From NCBI GenBank assembly GCA_947306425.1, contig CAMZGO010000002.1:1-64000 (forward strand): DNA of 64,000 nucleotides. The letters are read 5' to 3'. Numbering within the stretch: position 1 is the stretch's first letter; each line of letters opens with the position of its first letter. The notes beneath the pieces are model-generated. The model made no database searches and was not told the DNA's origin. It saw only the letters and a list, made by a program, of their open reading frames with translations. Source of the DNA: an uncultured Elusimicrobia bacterium. Lineage in GTDB: Bacteria; Elusimicrobiota; Elusimicrobia; Elusimicrobiales; Elusimicrobiaceae. Of the stretch, positions 17,977-27,008 are shown piece by piece. The position numbers were made by a program, and so were the translations under genes.

Positions 17977-19930
17977 TTTGCCCTCCGAAAAGGTCTTCCG
18001 TTTGTTCTTCTTGTACAGGTTTATTTTCAGTTTTTACTTTGGCTTGCTTGGGTTTAGTTTCCGTTTTTATTTGCTCTGCCTGTACCGGAACAGATGGTGT
18101 TTGCTTAACAGGGGAAGGTTTAATACCCAAAATTTCATCAATTTCCTTAGCATCCACTACTTCTTTTTCAAGCAGACGTTCCACTAAAGCATTAATTTCT
18201 TTTAAGTGGCTTTTAATGATATCTTTCGCTTTTTGATAGGAATCACGAACAAGTTTTGATACTTCCTCATCAATAGCGCGGGCCAAATCTTCAGAAATAT
18301 TTTTGTGCCTTGAAATATCACGCCCTAAAAATACTTCATCCTCCCCAACCTGTACGGCTATCGGGCCAAGGCGCTCGCTCATACCGAGTTGCGCTACCAT
18401 TTGTCTGGCATAAGAAGTTGCCCTTGATAGGTCATCAGAAGCACCGGTTGTGATCTCCTCAAACAAAATCTCTTCCGCTGCCCGTCCACCAAGTAAAATT
18501 GTTAACTTATCCAAAATTTCGCTTTTTGATGTCAAATATTTATCTTCCAAAGGTAATTGCATTGTATAACCCAAAGCAGGGCCTCTAGGTATAATTGATA
18601 CTTTATGTACAGGGTCCCCGTTTTTGGAAAGTTTTGCAATAATTGTATGTCCGGATTCATGCGCGGCAATTATTCGTTTTTCTTTTTCGGAAATTACGCG
18701 GCTTTTGCGTTGCGGGCCTGCCATAACACGTTCAACGGCTTCTTCAATATCAGCATTGGTAACGGCAGGTTTATCTTGGCGGGCAGCCAAAATCGCAGCT
18801 TCGTTTATTACATTTGCCAAATCTGCCCCGACAAACCCTGGTGTACTTTTGGCAATAATGGAAAGATTTACTTCCTTTGCCATTTTCACCTTACGTGCAT
18901 GAACTTTCAAAATTTCCTCACGCCCTTTCATATCAGGTGAGGGAACATTTATGTGCCTGTCAAATCTGCCGGGCCTTGTTAACGCAGGATCTAAGACATC
19001 CGGGCGGTTTGTAGAACCCATCAAAATTATACCGCTCTGTGATTCAAAACCGTCAAGTTCAATTAAAAGTTGGTTTAAAGTCTGTTCACGTTCATCATGC
19101 CCCCCGCCAATACCGGCAAAACGACGGCGGCCCACAGCATCAAGTTCATCAATGAAAATTATTGCAGGCGCATTCTTTTTAGCATTGGCAAACAAATCCC
19201 TTACGCGCGCAGCACCAACACCTACAAACATTTCCACAAATTCAGACGCAGAAGCAGAGAAAAATGATACTTTTGCCTCCCCTGCGACTGCCTTAGCAAG
19301 CAAGGTTTTACCTGTTCCCGGCGCACCATATAAAAGAACACCTTTAGGAAGTTTTGCCCCAAGTTTTTGGAATTCAGCAGGTTTTTTTAGGAATTTAATA
19401 ATATCTTGCATTTCCTCTTTTGCTTCATCACAACCTGCAACATCTTTAAAAGTTACTGTTTGTTTTGTAGGGTCTTGCAATTTTGCTTTTGAACGGGCGA
19501 AATTTAAAGCACTTTTCCCGTCATTTCTCTGCGGACGAATAAACAAAAACCACCAAGCGAAAACAAAAAGCAAAACAAGACCAATGTTAAATAAAACGTT
19601 AAAAATCCAGCTTTTATCTTGTTCGGCTTTAAAAGGAACTTTTGCTGCCATAAGTTCACCTACAAGGGCGGAATCCTCTATCTTAACTGTGGTGAACTTC
19701 TGTTCTTTACCGTCTTCTTTATAAACACCGGTTATAACTTCCGGCGAAATTGTTACATCAAGCAAATCGCCGCTTGCTATTTTGGCTTTAAAAGCGGAAT
19801 AATCAATCTGCTTAACTTTTGCTCCGTCATTAAATTTAGAAAATATCAAAACTAAGAAAATAAAAGAAACAATCCAAAGCAATACCTGCCTAAAAGGTAT
19901 TTGCGGAACTTTATTTTTTGGTTTCATCAA
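17969..19930 (-). CDS. ftsH: ATP-dependent zinc metalloprotease FtsH
   Basis: 653 residues. Membrane-bound AAA+ protease that degrades misfolded membrane proteins. It has two N-terminal membrane helices (~15-33 and ~110-130), Walker A GAPGTGKTLL near residue 200, Walker B IIFIDELDAVG, the second region of homology (GSTNRPDVLDPALTRPGRFDR is its hallmark region) and the zinc site HESGH near residue 430. The C-terminal ~45 residues are a low-complexity Pro/Gln/Lys tail. The start overlaps the hpt 3' end by 20 bases, a conserved bacterial gene order. Confidence 0.97.
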   Translation of the reverse strand: MMKPKNKVPQIPFRQVLLWIVSFIFLVLIFSKFNDGAKVKQIDYSAFKAKIASGDLLDVTISPEVITGVYKEDGKEQKFTTVKIEDSALVGELMAAKVPFKAEQDKSWIFNVLFNIGLVLLFVFAWWFLFIRPQRNDGKSALNFARSKAKLQDPTKQTVTFKDVAGCDEAKEEMQDIIKFLKKPAEFQKLGAKLPKGVLLYGAPGTGKTLLAKAVAGEAKVSFFSASASEFVEMFVGVGAARVRDLFANAKKNAPAIIFIDELDAVGRRRFAGIGGGHDEREQTLNQLLIELDGFESQSGIILMGSTNRPDVLDPALTRPGRFDRHINVPSPDMKGREEILKVHARKVKMAKEVNLSIIAKSTPGFVGADLANVINEAAILAARQDKPAVTNADIEEAVERVMAGPQRKSRVISEKEKRIIAAHESGHTIIAKLSKNGDPVHKVSIIPRGPALGYTMQLPLEDKYLTSKSEILDKLTILLGGRAAEEILFEEITTGASDDLSRATSYARQMVAQLGMSERLGPIAVQVGEDEVFLGRDISRHKNISEDLARAIDEEVSKLVRDSYQKAKDIIKSHLKEINALVERLLEKEVVDAKEIDEILGIKPSPVKQTPSVPVQAEQIKTETKPKQAKVKTENKPVQEEQTEDLFGGQNA

Positions 19931-20447
19931 AAACTCCTACAAAAGGCAAATTGCGGTATAGTTCATTATAATCAAGACCATAACCGATAACAAATTCGTT
20001 TTCTATACTAAATCCCAAATATTTTGGCGTAATTTCAACTTTACGGTTTTGGGGTTTATCTAAAAGGGTACAAAACTCCAACGAAGCAGGTTTTCTGGCC
20101 CCTAGTAAATCTCTCAAATAAACGCCCGTAATGCCGGTATCTACGATATCTTCAACAACAATAACATCCTTATCGCGAATATCATCCCTTATATCTAATA
20201 AAAGACGAACCTTACCGCTTGAGTTCGTACCTTGATAAGAAGACAAGCACATAAAATCTAAATTACAATCAATTTTCAAATTTTTTATTAAATCTGAAAA
20301 GAATAAAGAAGCCCCGCGCAAAATACAAACGAGCAAAGGGGTTTTGCCGGCATAATCAGTTGAAATTTGTTTAGCGAGTTCTTTAACTCTTTTATTGATT
20401 TCTTCTTCTGAAATTAAAACTTTTTTTACAGGTACTTGATAAGACAT
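19911..20447 (-). CDS. hpt: Hypoxanthine phosphoribosyltransferase
   Basis: 178 residues. Purine salvage: hypoxanthine or guanine plus PRPP to nucleotide. The PRPP-binding loop VIVVEDIVDTGITG lies near residue 97 and LLVCILRGASLFFSDL earlier; SLEFCTLLDKPQNRK and the C-terminal VIGYGLDYNELYRNLPFVG complete the family pattern. AAAGGAG precedes the ATG. It is the first gene of the operon running to nnrD; the tilS-hpt-ftsH arrangement of many bacteria is split here, with tilS at 35641. Confidence 0.96.
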   Translation of the reverse strand: MSYQVPVKKVLISEEEINKRVKELAKQISTDYAGKTPLLVCILRGASLFFSDLIKNLKIDCNLDFMCLSSYQGTNSSGKVRLLLDIRDDIRDKDVIVVEDIVDTGITGVYLRDLLGARKPASLEFCTLLDKPQNRKVEITPKYLGFSIENEFVIGYGLDYNELYRNLPFVGVFDETKK

Positions 20448-20480
20448 ATTTTCTCCTTTAATTAAAACAAAGATAAAAAT

Positions 20481-21125
20481 CTACATATTAATTTGCAAAA
20501 GGTATCTGACTGTTACTATTAGCATAACAACACCGGAAATAAGTTGTAAACGGGTATGCAAAACCGTTTTGTTAAAAGTATTACCGTGTACTATACCAAA
20601 TAAAACAGTAAAAAATGTAAGCAGGGCCGAAAAGAAAAGTGCTACCACCAAAGCCCCCCTGTTAATCATGGCAAGCGTAAAACCAAATAAGAAAGAAGGT
20701 AAAGAGGTTTGAACTGCAACTTTAACCATATAGACATTCTGTACAATATCAGTAAAATTCAAACTTGGGGCATTTTCTATTGATTCCAAAATTAATTGCA
20801 AAGCCACTAAAAACAACATGACGAAAACAAGCCACTTAGGGGCATTTCCCAATATGGGCATAAGCAAACAGCCAATTATAAAGGCAAGAGCCAAAGATAA
20901 CAAATTGGCCGTTGCGAAAACAAAAGCGGCCTTTAAGGCTGCATCTTTTTTATAAGAACTGCCGAGTTTGCGCCCGGTCATTACACCGAGGGCAAAGGTA
21001 CCTGTACTGATACAAATTAAAGATATTATTATTGTGAATATTCCCATACTATATTTTAACATATTACAGGCATAATTTTCCCTTACTTTTCTTTTATTTT
21101 TGCGAATTATATTTTTTATACTCAA
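20481..21125 (-). CDS. Six-helix membrane protein, possibly MntP/LysE-like
   Basis: 214 residues with six hydrophobic helices in two halves, a topology and length like the MntP manganese exporter and LysE-type exporters, but without the conserved aspartate motif of MntP, so the assignment is weak. The start is uncertain: the first 21 residues (rich in Lys, Arg and Asn) are atypical. ATGs at 21062 and 21047 begin just before the first membrane helix, and an AAGGGAAAA lies upstream of 21062. It precedes hpt on the same strand with a 33-base gap. Confidence 0.6.
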   Translation of the reverse strand: MSIKNIIRKNKRKVRENYACNMLKYSMGIFTIIISLICISTGTFALGVMTGRKLGSSYKKDAALKAAFVFATANLLSLALAFIIGCLLMPILGNAPKWLVFVMLFLVALQLILESIENAPSLNFTDIVQNVYMVKVAVQTSLPSFLFGFTLAMINRGALVVALFFSALLTFFTVLFGIVHGNTFNKTVLHTRLQLISGVVMLIVTVRYLLQINM

Positions 21126-21248
21126 TTCACTTGTACAAAAATGTTTTTATACACTTTGGTTTTATACTCTAAGGTGTTAATGTAATTAAAGTTTTCTCAA
21201 AAAATACTTGCCGGATACTATTTTACCGTCTAGGGGTTTAAATATATC

Positions 21249-21280
21249 TTGACAGCCGTTTTTTTTTTTTTTTGTACAAT
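21249..21280 (+). promoter_or_regulatory. Pilin promoter with 15-T homopolymer spacer
   Basis: TTGACA (21249-21254) and TACAAT (21275-21280) flank GCCG, fifteen Ts and G, a 20-bp spacer, 3 bp over optimum. The bases downstream to the ATG at 21328 resemble those of the 12718 pilin. Confidence 0.75.
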
Positions 21281-21327
21281 TACATAAACACTTCAAAAAC
21301 GTTTTATAAAGCAAATTAGGAGAATTT

Positions 21328-21858
21328 ATGGACAAAATAAAAAACGCAGACAAAGGTTTTACTTTAATTGAATTGTTAGTAGTGATTTTAATTATCGGCA
21401 TACTTGCGGCAATAGCTTTACCGCAATATCAGATTGCGATAGATAAAACTACTTTCTCAAAATTTGAATTGATAGTAAAAAATATTGATGATGCCTATCA
21501 AAGATATTACCTAACACACAATGACCACCCTAGCAATTTTCATGATTTAGATATAGAATTACCTAAATATAATTCTATAACAAATCCCAGTGATAGAATC
21601 GTTCGTGCAAACTTTGATTCGTTTTATTGTTACATGGGTAAACCGGTTGCTCATCAATATTATGGAACTATATCATGTGTTAAATCAGATGAATCACTAA
21701 AATTTATTAAAAGAATATTTGATGATAATGCTCAACCAACAAAAATAAATTTTTGTGTAGCACAAAAAGATGATGTTAGAGCAAATAGATTATGCAACAA
21801 TCTGAATTACTCTAAAAAGGAAGAAAAAGGTGAATGGAATCATTACACTTTGAAATAG
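21328..21858 (+). CDS. Type IV pilin-like protein with candidate phase-variable promoter
   Basis: 176 residues: leader MDKIKNADKG, then [20 protein letters not shown], prepilin cleavage after Gly10, Glu at mature position 5. The globular domain contains four cysteines (FYCYMG, ISCVK, NFCVAQ, RLCNN). TTAGGAGAATTT directly precedes the ATG, as in the 12718 pilin, and the first ten residues nearly match it, indicating a duplicated expression cassette with diverged C-terminal domains. Transcription probably comes from 21249-21280. Confidence 0.9.
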   Translation: MDKIKNADKGFTLIELLVVILIIGILAAIALPQYQIAIDKTTFSKFELIVKNIDDAYQRYYLTHNDHPSNFHDLDIELPKYNSITNPSDRIVRANFDSFYCYMGKPVAHQYYGTISCVKSDESLKFIKRIFDDNAQPTKINFCVAQKDDVRANRLCNNLNYSKKEEKGEWNHYTLK

Positions 21859-21876
21859 GCAAAATCTCGTAATTAA

Positions 21877-22494
21877 TTATTTTTCTACATAAACCAACAA
21901 TTTACCGCGTTTAAAGTTAACGGTGAAATTGCCTTGGGCTATATTGCTAAGTCCGCGTTGACCAACATACAAACTTTCATTTTTAAGAGGGTAAATTAAA
22001 TTTTGCGTACTGATATTTTTGATTTCTTCAAGTGCAATTAAACTGACGCGTGCACCTTTTTGCGCTTTGATTTTCGCACTGTACGAAAGCAAATACACCA
22101 TCGCATCCGGCAATATAAACCGAATATTAAAATATTTTAAATAAGCACTTGCCGCTAAAAAATTGCTGAAGCAAAAATCAAAGCGCCCGCCCCAAGACAA
22201 GGCAATATCAACCTGCTTGGGCTTTAAGGTCTTTAAATAATCAAGTGCCTTTTCAAAATCACTGTTATCTTGACGCAAAACTTGCTTTAAACGGCCTTTT
22301 AAAATTGCCTTATTTTTGGGGGTAATACTATCTAAATCGCCGACTACTATATCAGGTCTAATACCGGCTTTTAAACATTTATTTGCGCCGCCGTCAGCTG
22401 CCAAAATAAAACTATAATTTTTGGCTGTTTGCACCAAAAAATTTTTATCAAAACTGCCGTTTAAAACAAGTAAAACTTTATCTAACTTTGCCAT
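21877..22494 (-). CDS. thiN: Thiamine pyrophosphokinase
   Basis: 205 residues. Transfers pyrophosphate from ATP to thiamine, making the cofactor needed by Dxs among others. Family motifs: ADGGANKCLKAGIRPDIVVG followed by DLDS near residues 33-55, RQDNSDFEKALDYL near 76, and WGGRFDFCFSNF near 100 in place of the usual GGRxDH. The C-terminal half is the beta-rich thiamine-binding domain. The start overlaps the upstream symporter by 17 bases, which may mean that the symporter imports a related compound. Confidence 0.85.
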   Translation of the reverse strand: MAKLDKVLLVLNGSFDKNFLVQTAKNYSFILAADGGANKCLKAGIRPDIVVGDLDSITPKNKAILKGRLKQVLRQDNSDFEKALDYLKTLKPKQVDIALSWGGRFDFCFSNFLAASAYLKYFNIRFILPDAMVYLLSYSAKIKAQKGARVSLIALEEIKNISTQNLIYPLKNESLYVGQRGLSNIAQGNFTVNFKRGKLLVYVEK

Positions 22495-23893
22495 ATTTCC
22501 CCTTAAGCAAAATAAACCCTAAAAATATTATATTAACTAATAAGCCGATATAAAAGCCCTCAACTTCCGCCCAAAAACCTGCGCGCGGAATAATGTTCCA
22601 CACAGTAACAATTATAGCAGATAACCAAACGGAAAAGCTAAATTGTTTGCCCGTAATTTTTTTAGGCAAAAAGTAACCGACCATCATCGGCGCAAGCAAA
22701 CAGGCCGCCATATATGAACCCAAAACAAACCAAATTTTTTTGAAACTGCCGTCAAAAAACAAAGCAAGCAAAATGGAAACACCGCCTATTAAAAAGAAAA
22801 ATATTTGATTTGCAAGCACTTGATTTTTAAATTTATCTTTAAGCAAATCATAAGCCAAAGTGTTGGAAGCAATAAACAAAAATGAATCTAAGGTTGATAA
22901 GATGATACACAAATTACCGGCTATAAAAAACCCCCTTAAACCGCTTGGCAAAAGTTGAACGGCATATAAAAAATAGGAGTGCGCAGGCAGAGCATCCGGC
23001 AAAACCGCACGTGCATATAAAGTGCCGGAGGTTGTGCATAAATCAAAACAAAACCAAATAAATGTACAAATTAAAACACCGGTTTTGGCGGTTTTGCTGT
23101 CTTTTGCGGCAAAACATCTTTGATAAAATGACGGGTCAATTAAAGTTGCTAAGGCAATACCTGCCCAAACAAAAGTGTTAAGCCAGCTGTTTCCGCCCGT
23201 TAAAGAAAAATGGCTTGCCGGCAAATTATTTTTTAAAAATTCAATTCCGCCAAAAGTATGTACGGACATTAAAGCCACTATCAAAACCGCAAGGCACATA
23301 ATGCTAAATTGTATTATGTCTGAAAATACCACCGCACGTAAACCGCTCCACGCAGTATATAAACAGACAATAAAAGTACCGAGTACCATAGCCGGCAGTA
23401 AATCAAAACCGAAAATTAATTGCAAAAATATACCTAAACTAAGCACATAGGAAATAGGTAAAATATTAAAAAATGTAAAAACCGCAGCGGTTTTGCGGGC
23501 GCGTTCCCCGAACATTTGGCCTACGGCTTGCGGCAAAGTAACACTCTGATAACTTTTAATTTTATCTACTAAGAATAAAGCAAAAATAATATAAGCAATA
23601 TACCAAAAAACACCTTGCGTAACAAAATTGTAAATACCGTAATTAAAGGTTATTTCATTAACGCCAAAAATACCGCCGTACCAGGTGGCGGCAAGTGTAG
23701 CAACAAAAAGCGGCAAGGTCAGCCGCCTGCCCATAAGCATATAATCAAGGAATTTATTTGTGTTTTGCGGCCGCCTTAAATGCCCGTATAAAACACTTGC
23801 AAAAGTCAGCAGCAAAATAAAAACTATTACCCCCAAATCTAAGGGGGTAAGTAGTTTTGAAACTGCTAAATTTGCGACAAAATTTCCTTGCAT
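22478..23893 (-). CDS. Sodium:solute symporter family protein
   Basis: 471 residues with 12-13 predicted membrane helices. N-terminal features of the SSS family: DYMLMGRRLTLPLFVATLAA followed by TWYGG, and GLRAVVFSDIIQF in helix 5, the signature region. It is an inner-membrane Na+-coupled importer. The substrate is not evident; overlap with thiamine pyrophosphokinase makes thiamine or a precursor an attractive guess only. No good Shine-Dalgarno precedes the ATG; it lies 12 bases after the YfcC-type transporter stop. Confidence 0.87.
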   Translation of the reverse strand: MQGNFVANLAVSKLLTPLDLGVIVFILLLTFASVLYGHLRRPQNTNKFLDYMLMGRRLTLPLFVATLAATWYGGIFGVNEITFNYGIYNFVTQGVFWYIAYIIFALFLVDKIKSYQSVTLPQAVGQMFGERARKTAAVFTFFNILPISYVLSLGIFLQLIFGFDLLPAMVLGTFIVCLYTAWSGLRAVVFSDIIQFSIMCLAVLIVALMSVHTFGGIEFLKNNLPASHFSLTGGNSWLNTFVWAGIALATLIDPSFYQRCFAAKDSKTAKTGVLICTFIWFCFDLCTTSGTLYARAVLPDALPAHSYFLYAVQLLPSGLRGFFIAGNLCIILSTLDSFLFIASNTLAYDLLKDKFKNQVLANQIFFFLIGGVSILLALFFDGSFKKIWFVLGSYMAACLLAPMMVGYFLPKKITGKQFSFSVWLSAIIVTVWNIIPRAGFWAEVEGFYIGLLVNIIFLGFILLKGKYGKVR

Positions 23894-23905
23894 AAAAAAG
23901 CAAAT

Positions 23906-25333
23906 TTATTGCCAATTTATATAATTTGCAACCGCCAAAAATGCAAAAGAAAGTAAGAACCAAACCGTAACGAGAGGCAAAATAAATTTAAACCATTTCT
24001 GAAACGGTAATTTCGCCATACCGATAACGGCAATAACTATCGGGCTTGTTGGGATACAAACATTTGTCCACCCGTCGCCGAACTGGTATGCTAACACCAT
24101 TGTTTGGCGTGTTATACCAATTAAGTCAGACAAAGGTGCAAGTATCGGCATGGTTAAAACTGCTTTACTTGACCCCGACGGTATAAAGAAATTAATAATT
24201 GCCTGCATTATAAATGCGGCCCAACTTGCCAAAGTGGAATTTAATTTTGAAATTATGCCTGCCATGAAATTTAGGGCCGTATCCAAAATATTTCCGTTTT
24301 CGGCAATAATTATAATTGATGTTGCAAGGGCAAGCAAAAACACTATTTCCGCCATGCCGCGGACACCGTCGTAAAAAGCGGTGCAGGCATCTTGCACTTT
24401 TAATTTACCTAAAATAGCGGCAAGCAAACCAAGACCGAAAAATAAGGCGCCGATTTCGGTTATATACCACTCATATTTTAATACACCGAAAACCAAAAGC
24501 CCCATCGTAGCGGCAAAAGCAATTAAAACAAGTTTATGGGATAAAGTAAAAACAACTTCTTCGGAATTTGCGGAAGTAAGTTCCTTTTTCTTTTCCTGGT
24601 CAAATTCATAAGTTAAACTTGCTTTAGGGTCTTTTTCAATTTTACGGGCATAATTCATAATAAAAATAATTGCGGCGATAGTGCAAATCACCCACATTAC
24701 AAGGCGGAATTTAAAACCGGAATACATCGGCAGTTCGGCAATACCTTGTGCAATACCTAAAGTAAAAGGGTTCATAAAAGCACTTGCAAAACCTGCCGCC
24801 GCACCGATAAACGGAACAGTTACACCGACTAAAGAATCATATCCAAGCGAAAGAGATAGCGGTATAAAAATAGGTATAAAAATCAAAACTTCTTCGGACA
24901 TCCCAAAAGTTGCCCCGCCGATAGAAAATAAAAGCATACTTAAAGGAATATATAAATTTCTTAATTTCGGATGGTCCAAAAATACACGGCTCACACGCTT
25001 GATAAAAGCGGTTATAGCCCCTGTCTTTTCAATAACCATAAAAGCACCGCCTATAATTAAGAGGAAAGCCATAATTTCTGCAGTAGTGGAGCGCAAAAAT
25101 GCTTGCATCGGGGCTTTTAAAACATCAAACAAATTTTGAGGGGTTGATTCTACATAATGGAAAGAACCTTCAACCAAAACATTTCTTCCATCTTTTAAAA
25201 CTGTATCAAATTTCCCTGCAGGAATTAACCATGTGGCAATTGCCGTTAAGGCGATAATTGAAAGCAAAATAACAGTAGTATTTAACTTCAAGTTTTTGAG
25301 TTTTTTGACTGACATTTTAAGTGCGTGCGTCAT
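23906..25333 (-). CDS. YfcC family membrane transporter
   Basis: 475 residues, 10-12 helices. Typical YfcC/DcuC-like features are LIIGGAFMVIEKTGAI, ATFGMSEEVLIFIPIFIPLS, FGDGWTNVCIPTSPIVIAVI and FIPSGSSKAVLTMPILAPLS. Family members are predicted carboxylate or amino-acid (arginine/ornithine) transporters. AGGAGGT lies 12 bases before the ATG. It is followed by the sodium symporter on the same strand. Substrate unproven. Confidence 0.88.
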   Translation of the reverse strand: MTHALKMSVKKLKNLKLNTTVILLSIIALTAIATWLIPAGKFDTVLKDGRNVLVEGSFHYVESTPQNLFDVLKAPMQAFLRSTTAEIMAFLLIIGGAFMVIEKTGAITAFIKRVSRVFLDHPKLRNLYIPLSMLLFSIGGATFGMSEEVLIFIPIFIPLSLSLGYDSLVGVTVPFIGAAAGFASAFMNPFTLGIAQGIAELPMYSGFKFRLVMWVICTIAAIIFIMNYARKIEKDPKASLTYEFDQEKKKELTSANSEEVVFTLSHKLVLIAFAATMGLLVFGVLKYEWYITEIGALFFGLGLLAAILGKLKVQDACTAFYDGVRGMAEIVFLLALATSIIIIAENGNILDTALNFMAGIISKLNSTLASWAAFIMQAIINFFIPSGSSKAVLTMPILAPLSDLIGITRQTMVLAYQFGDGWTNVCIPTSPIVIAVIGMAKLPFQKWFKFILPLVTVWFLLSFAFLAVANYINWQ

Positions 25334-25448
25334 TTGTGTTTTAACACCTCCTAATTTTTGGTACTCTATATTTTATAAAATTATGGCTTGTATTTGTTAT
25401 ATTTTGCTATAATAATTGTGTAATATTTTAGTTAAGGAGAATGCAACA

Positions 25449-25682
25449 CCCCCTATAAAAGGGAAAAACAAAATTTAATCTGTTTTTGGAAACCGTATTT
25501 AGGAATACGGCGCGCTTTTAAGCAATTAAGGGCAGAGAATAATTCTAAAAATAGTTCGTTATAGGTGTAAAATATCTTGGTTGATCCCCTTGATATTTTG
25601 CACCGAGTGTTTATTGCTTTTGCAATAAACCACGGCTATTATGTAAGGGTTATTATTCTCGCTCTATATAACAGCCGTTTTT
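25449..25682 (+). ncRNA. Pseudoknotted structured RNA, copy 2
   Basis: 5' hairpin CCCT/AGGG (25451-25463); P1 CTGTTTTTGGA (25480-25490) with TCTAAAAATAG (25544-25554); P2 CCGTATT/AATACGG; P3 around 25514-25532; a long hairpin GGTGTAAAATATC/GATATTTTGCACC; hairpin GTTTATTG/CAATAAAC; terminator stem about 25633-25677 with T-run. GAGAATAAT (25535-25543), directly before the P1 3' strand, is complementary to ATTATTCTC in the terminator loop (25652-25660). A TATAAT lies about 40 bases upstream. The TPR gene starts 28 bases after the T-run. Confidence 0.75.
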
Positions 25683-25709
25683 AATTGGCTGAATTTAAGA
25701 GGTAAATTT

Positions 25710-26114
25710 ATGACAAATGATATTAAAGAACAAATAAAAGAGTTCAGCGACCTAATAAAACGATATCCCCACGTGCAAGAATTTTATGTTTACAGGGCGT
25801 TTTTATATGAAAAAACTAAACAATATCAAAAAGCCATTGAAGATTATAGGAAAATATTACCTGTACAATATCTTAATTTTGATATAGCAGGTATTTGCGA
25901 AAAAAATGATTTACTCAAAGAAGCGGAAATATATTATACCAAAGCAATAAACGGAGATAAAAATAATATTCATAATTATATCCGCAGAATATATTTTTAC
26001 ATGCGTATAAAGGAAATAGATAAAGCGATATTAGATTGCAAAACCGTCTTAGAACTATCCCCCAAAAATGAAACTGTTTCAACCCTTAAAAGAATATTAA
26101 CCGAAGAAATATAA
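25710..26114 (+). CDS. Small TPR-like protein
   Basis: 134 residues built of three TPR-like helix pairs (LYEKTKQYQKAIEDY, NDLLKEAEIYYTKAI, IKEIDKAILDCKTVLELSP), with no signal peptide; probably a cytoplasmic protein-binding module. AGAGGT lies 7 bases before the ATG. It is the full-length relative of the truncated gene at 27-314, and both follow a copy of the same structured RNA, so RNA and gene seem to travel as a unit. No function can be assigned. Confidence 0.75.
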   Translation: MTNDIKEQIKEFSDLIKRYPHVQEFYVYRAFLYEKTKQYQKAIEDYRKILPVQYLNFDIAGICEKNDLLKEAEIYYTKAINGDKNNIHNYIRRIYFYMRIKEIDKAILDCKTVLELSPKNETVSTLKRILTEEI

Positions 26115-26262
26115 AGCCAAACCGTGCCCAGAATCCGGCAAGTATTTTTGAGGAAATTTTAATTTTTACTACGACGAGGAGTACCGCGAAGTAGAGGAGC
26201 ATAGCGACGTATCGGTACTTTAGGAGCTGAAAAATCAAAATTTACCAAAAAGATGCTGCCGG
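26113..26262 (+). repeat. Long imperfect palindromic repeat, copy 1
   Basis: About 150 bases forming one long bulged hairpin: CCGGCA near 26136 pairs with TGCCGG at 26257-26262, and AGTACCG pairs with CGGTACT near the tip. It shares its 5' flank AAAGCCAAACC and most stem positions with 28252-28400 in the same orientation. It fills the gap between the TPR gene and rsmI and could be a repetitive extragenic element or an RNA hairpin. Confidence 0.6.
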
Positions 26263-26303
26263 AAAAAAATTAAAAGAGAAACAAATTACCTATCATTATT
26301 TGC

Positions 26304-26315
26304 TAAAATATTTTT
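26304..26315 (+). promoter_or_regulatory. -10-like box giving a probable leaderless rsmI mRNA
   Basis: TAAAAT (26304-26309) ends exactly 6 nt before the rsmI ATG and there is no Shine-Dalgarno. The same spacing is seen at xth, dgt and glyQ. Confidence 0.4.
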
Positions 26316-27008
26316 ATGCTCTATATCATCCCAACACCAATAGGAAATTTGCAGGATATAACACTCCGCGCTTTGGAAATATTAAAGCAGGCTGATTTCG
26401 TCTTGTGCGAAGATACACGCCAAACAAAAAAGTTGCTTGATAATTTTGGAATTTCAACAAAAACTTTAAGATATAATGAGCAAAATGAACACAGTTTCCC
26501 CCCATTTATAAAAATGCTGAAAGAGGGTAAAAACTTGGCGCTTGTATCTGATGCCGGTACTCCCTGCGTATCTGACCCGGGGTGGAAACTGGTTAAACTT
26601 GCACGGCAGGAAAATATTAAAGTGACAGCCTTGCCCGGAGCAAGCGCGGCAACTTGCGCTTTAAGTGCGGCAGGTTTAAGCGGCGGCGGTTTTGTTTTCT
26701 TGGGTTTTTTACCGAAGAAAAAGGGCAAAGCCCAAAAGCAAATTGAAGCGGCGCTAGCGGTAGAAAAGCCTGTCATCATTTATGAATCCCCTTATCGCAT
26801 AATTAAATTTTTGGAGTTTTTAGTTGCAACTTTCCCGCAAATAAAAGTTTTTTTAGGGCGGGAAATTACAAAAACTTTTGAAGAATATTTAAGCGGAACT
26901 CCTGCAGAACTTTTGGAAAATTTTAAAGAGCGCAAAAAAATTTTGGGCGAATTTGTTTTAATTTTAGACGGCCGTAAAACCGACGCGGAGGAAGATGATG
27001 AAGACTGA
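26316..27008 (+). CDS. rsmI: 16S rRNA (cytidine-1402-2'-O)-methyltransferase
   Basis: 230 residues of the tetrapyrrole-methylase-like fold. Starts MLYIIPTPIGNLQDITLRAL, the RsmI N-terminal signature; CEDTRQTKKLLDNFGI, SDAGTPCVSDPGW and LPGASAATCALSAAGL follow. It methylates the ribose of C1402 in 16S rRNA using SAM. It lacks the C-terminal extension of E. coli RsmI and ends in an acidic tail. No Shine-Dalgarno; a TAAAAT box lies 6 nt upstream. It overlaps the TsaC-like gene by 14 bases. Confidence 0.93.
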   Translation: MLYIIPTPIGNLQDITLRALEILKQADFVLCEDTRQTKKLLDNFGISTKTLRYNEQNEHSFPPFIKMLKEGKNLALVSDAGTPCVSDPGWKLVKLARQENIKVTALPGASAATCALSAAGLSGGGFVFLGFLPKKKGKAQKQIEAALAVEKPVIIYESPYRIIKFLEFLVATFPQIKVFLGREITKTFEEYLSGTPAELLENFKERKKILGEFVLILDGRKTDAEEDDED

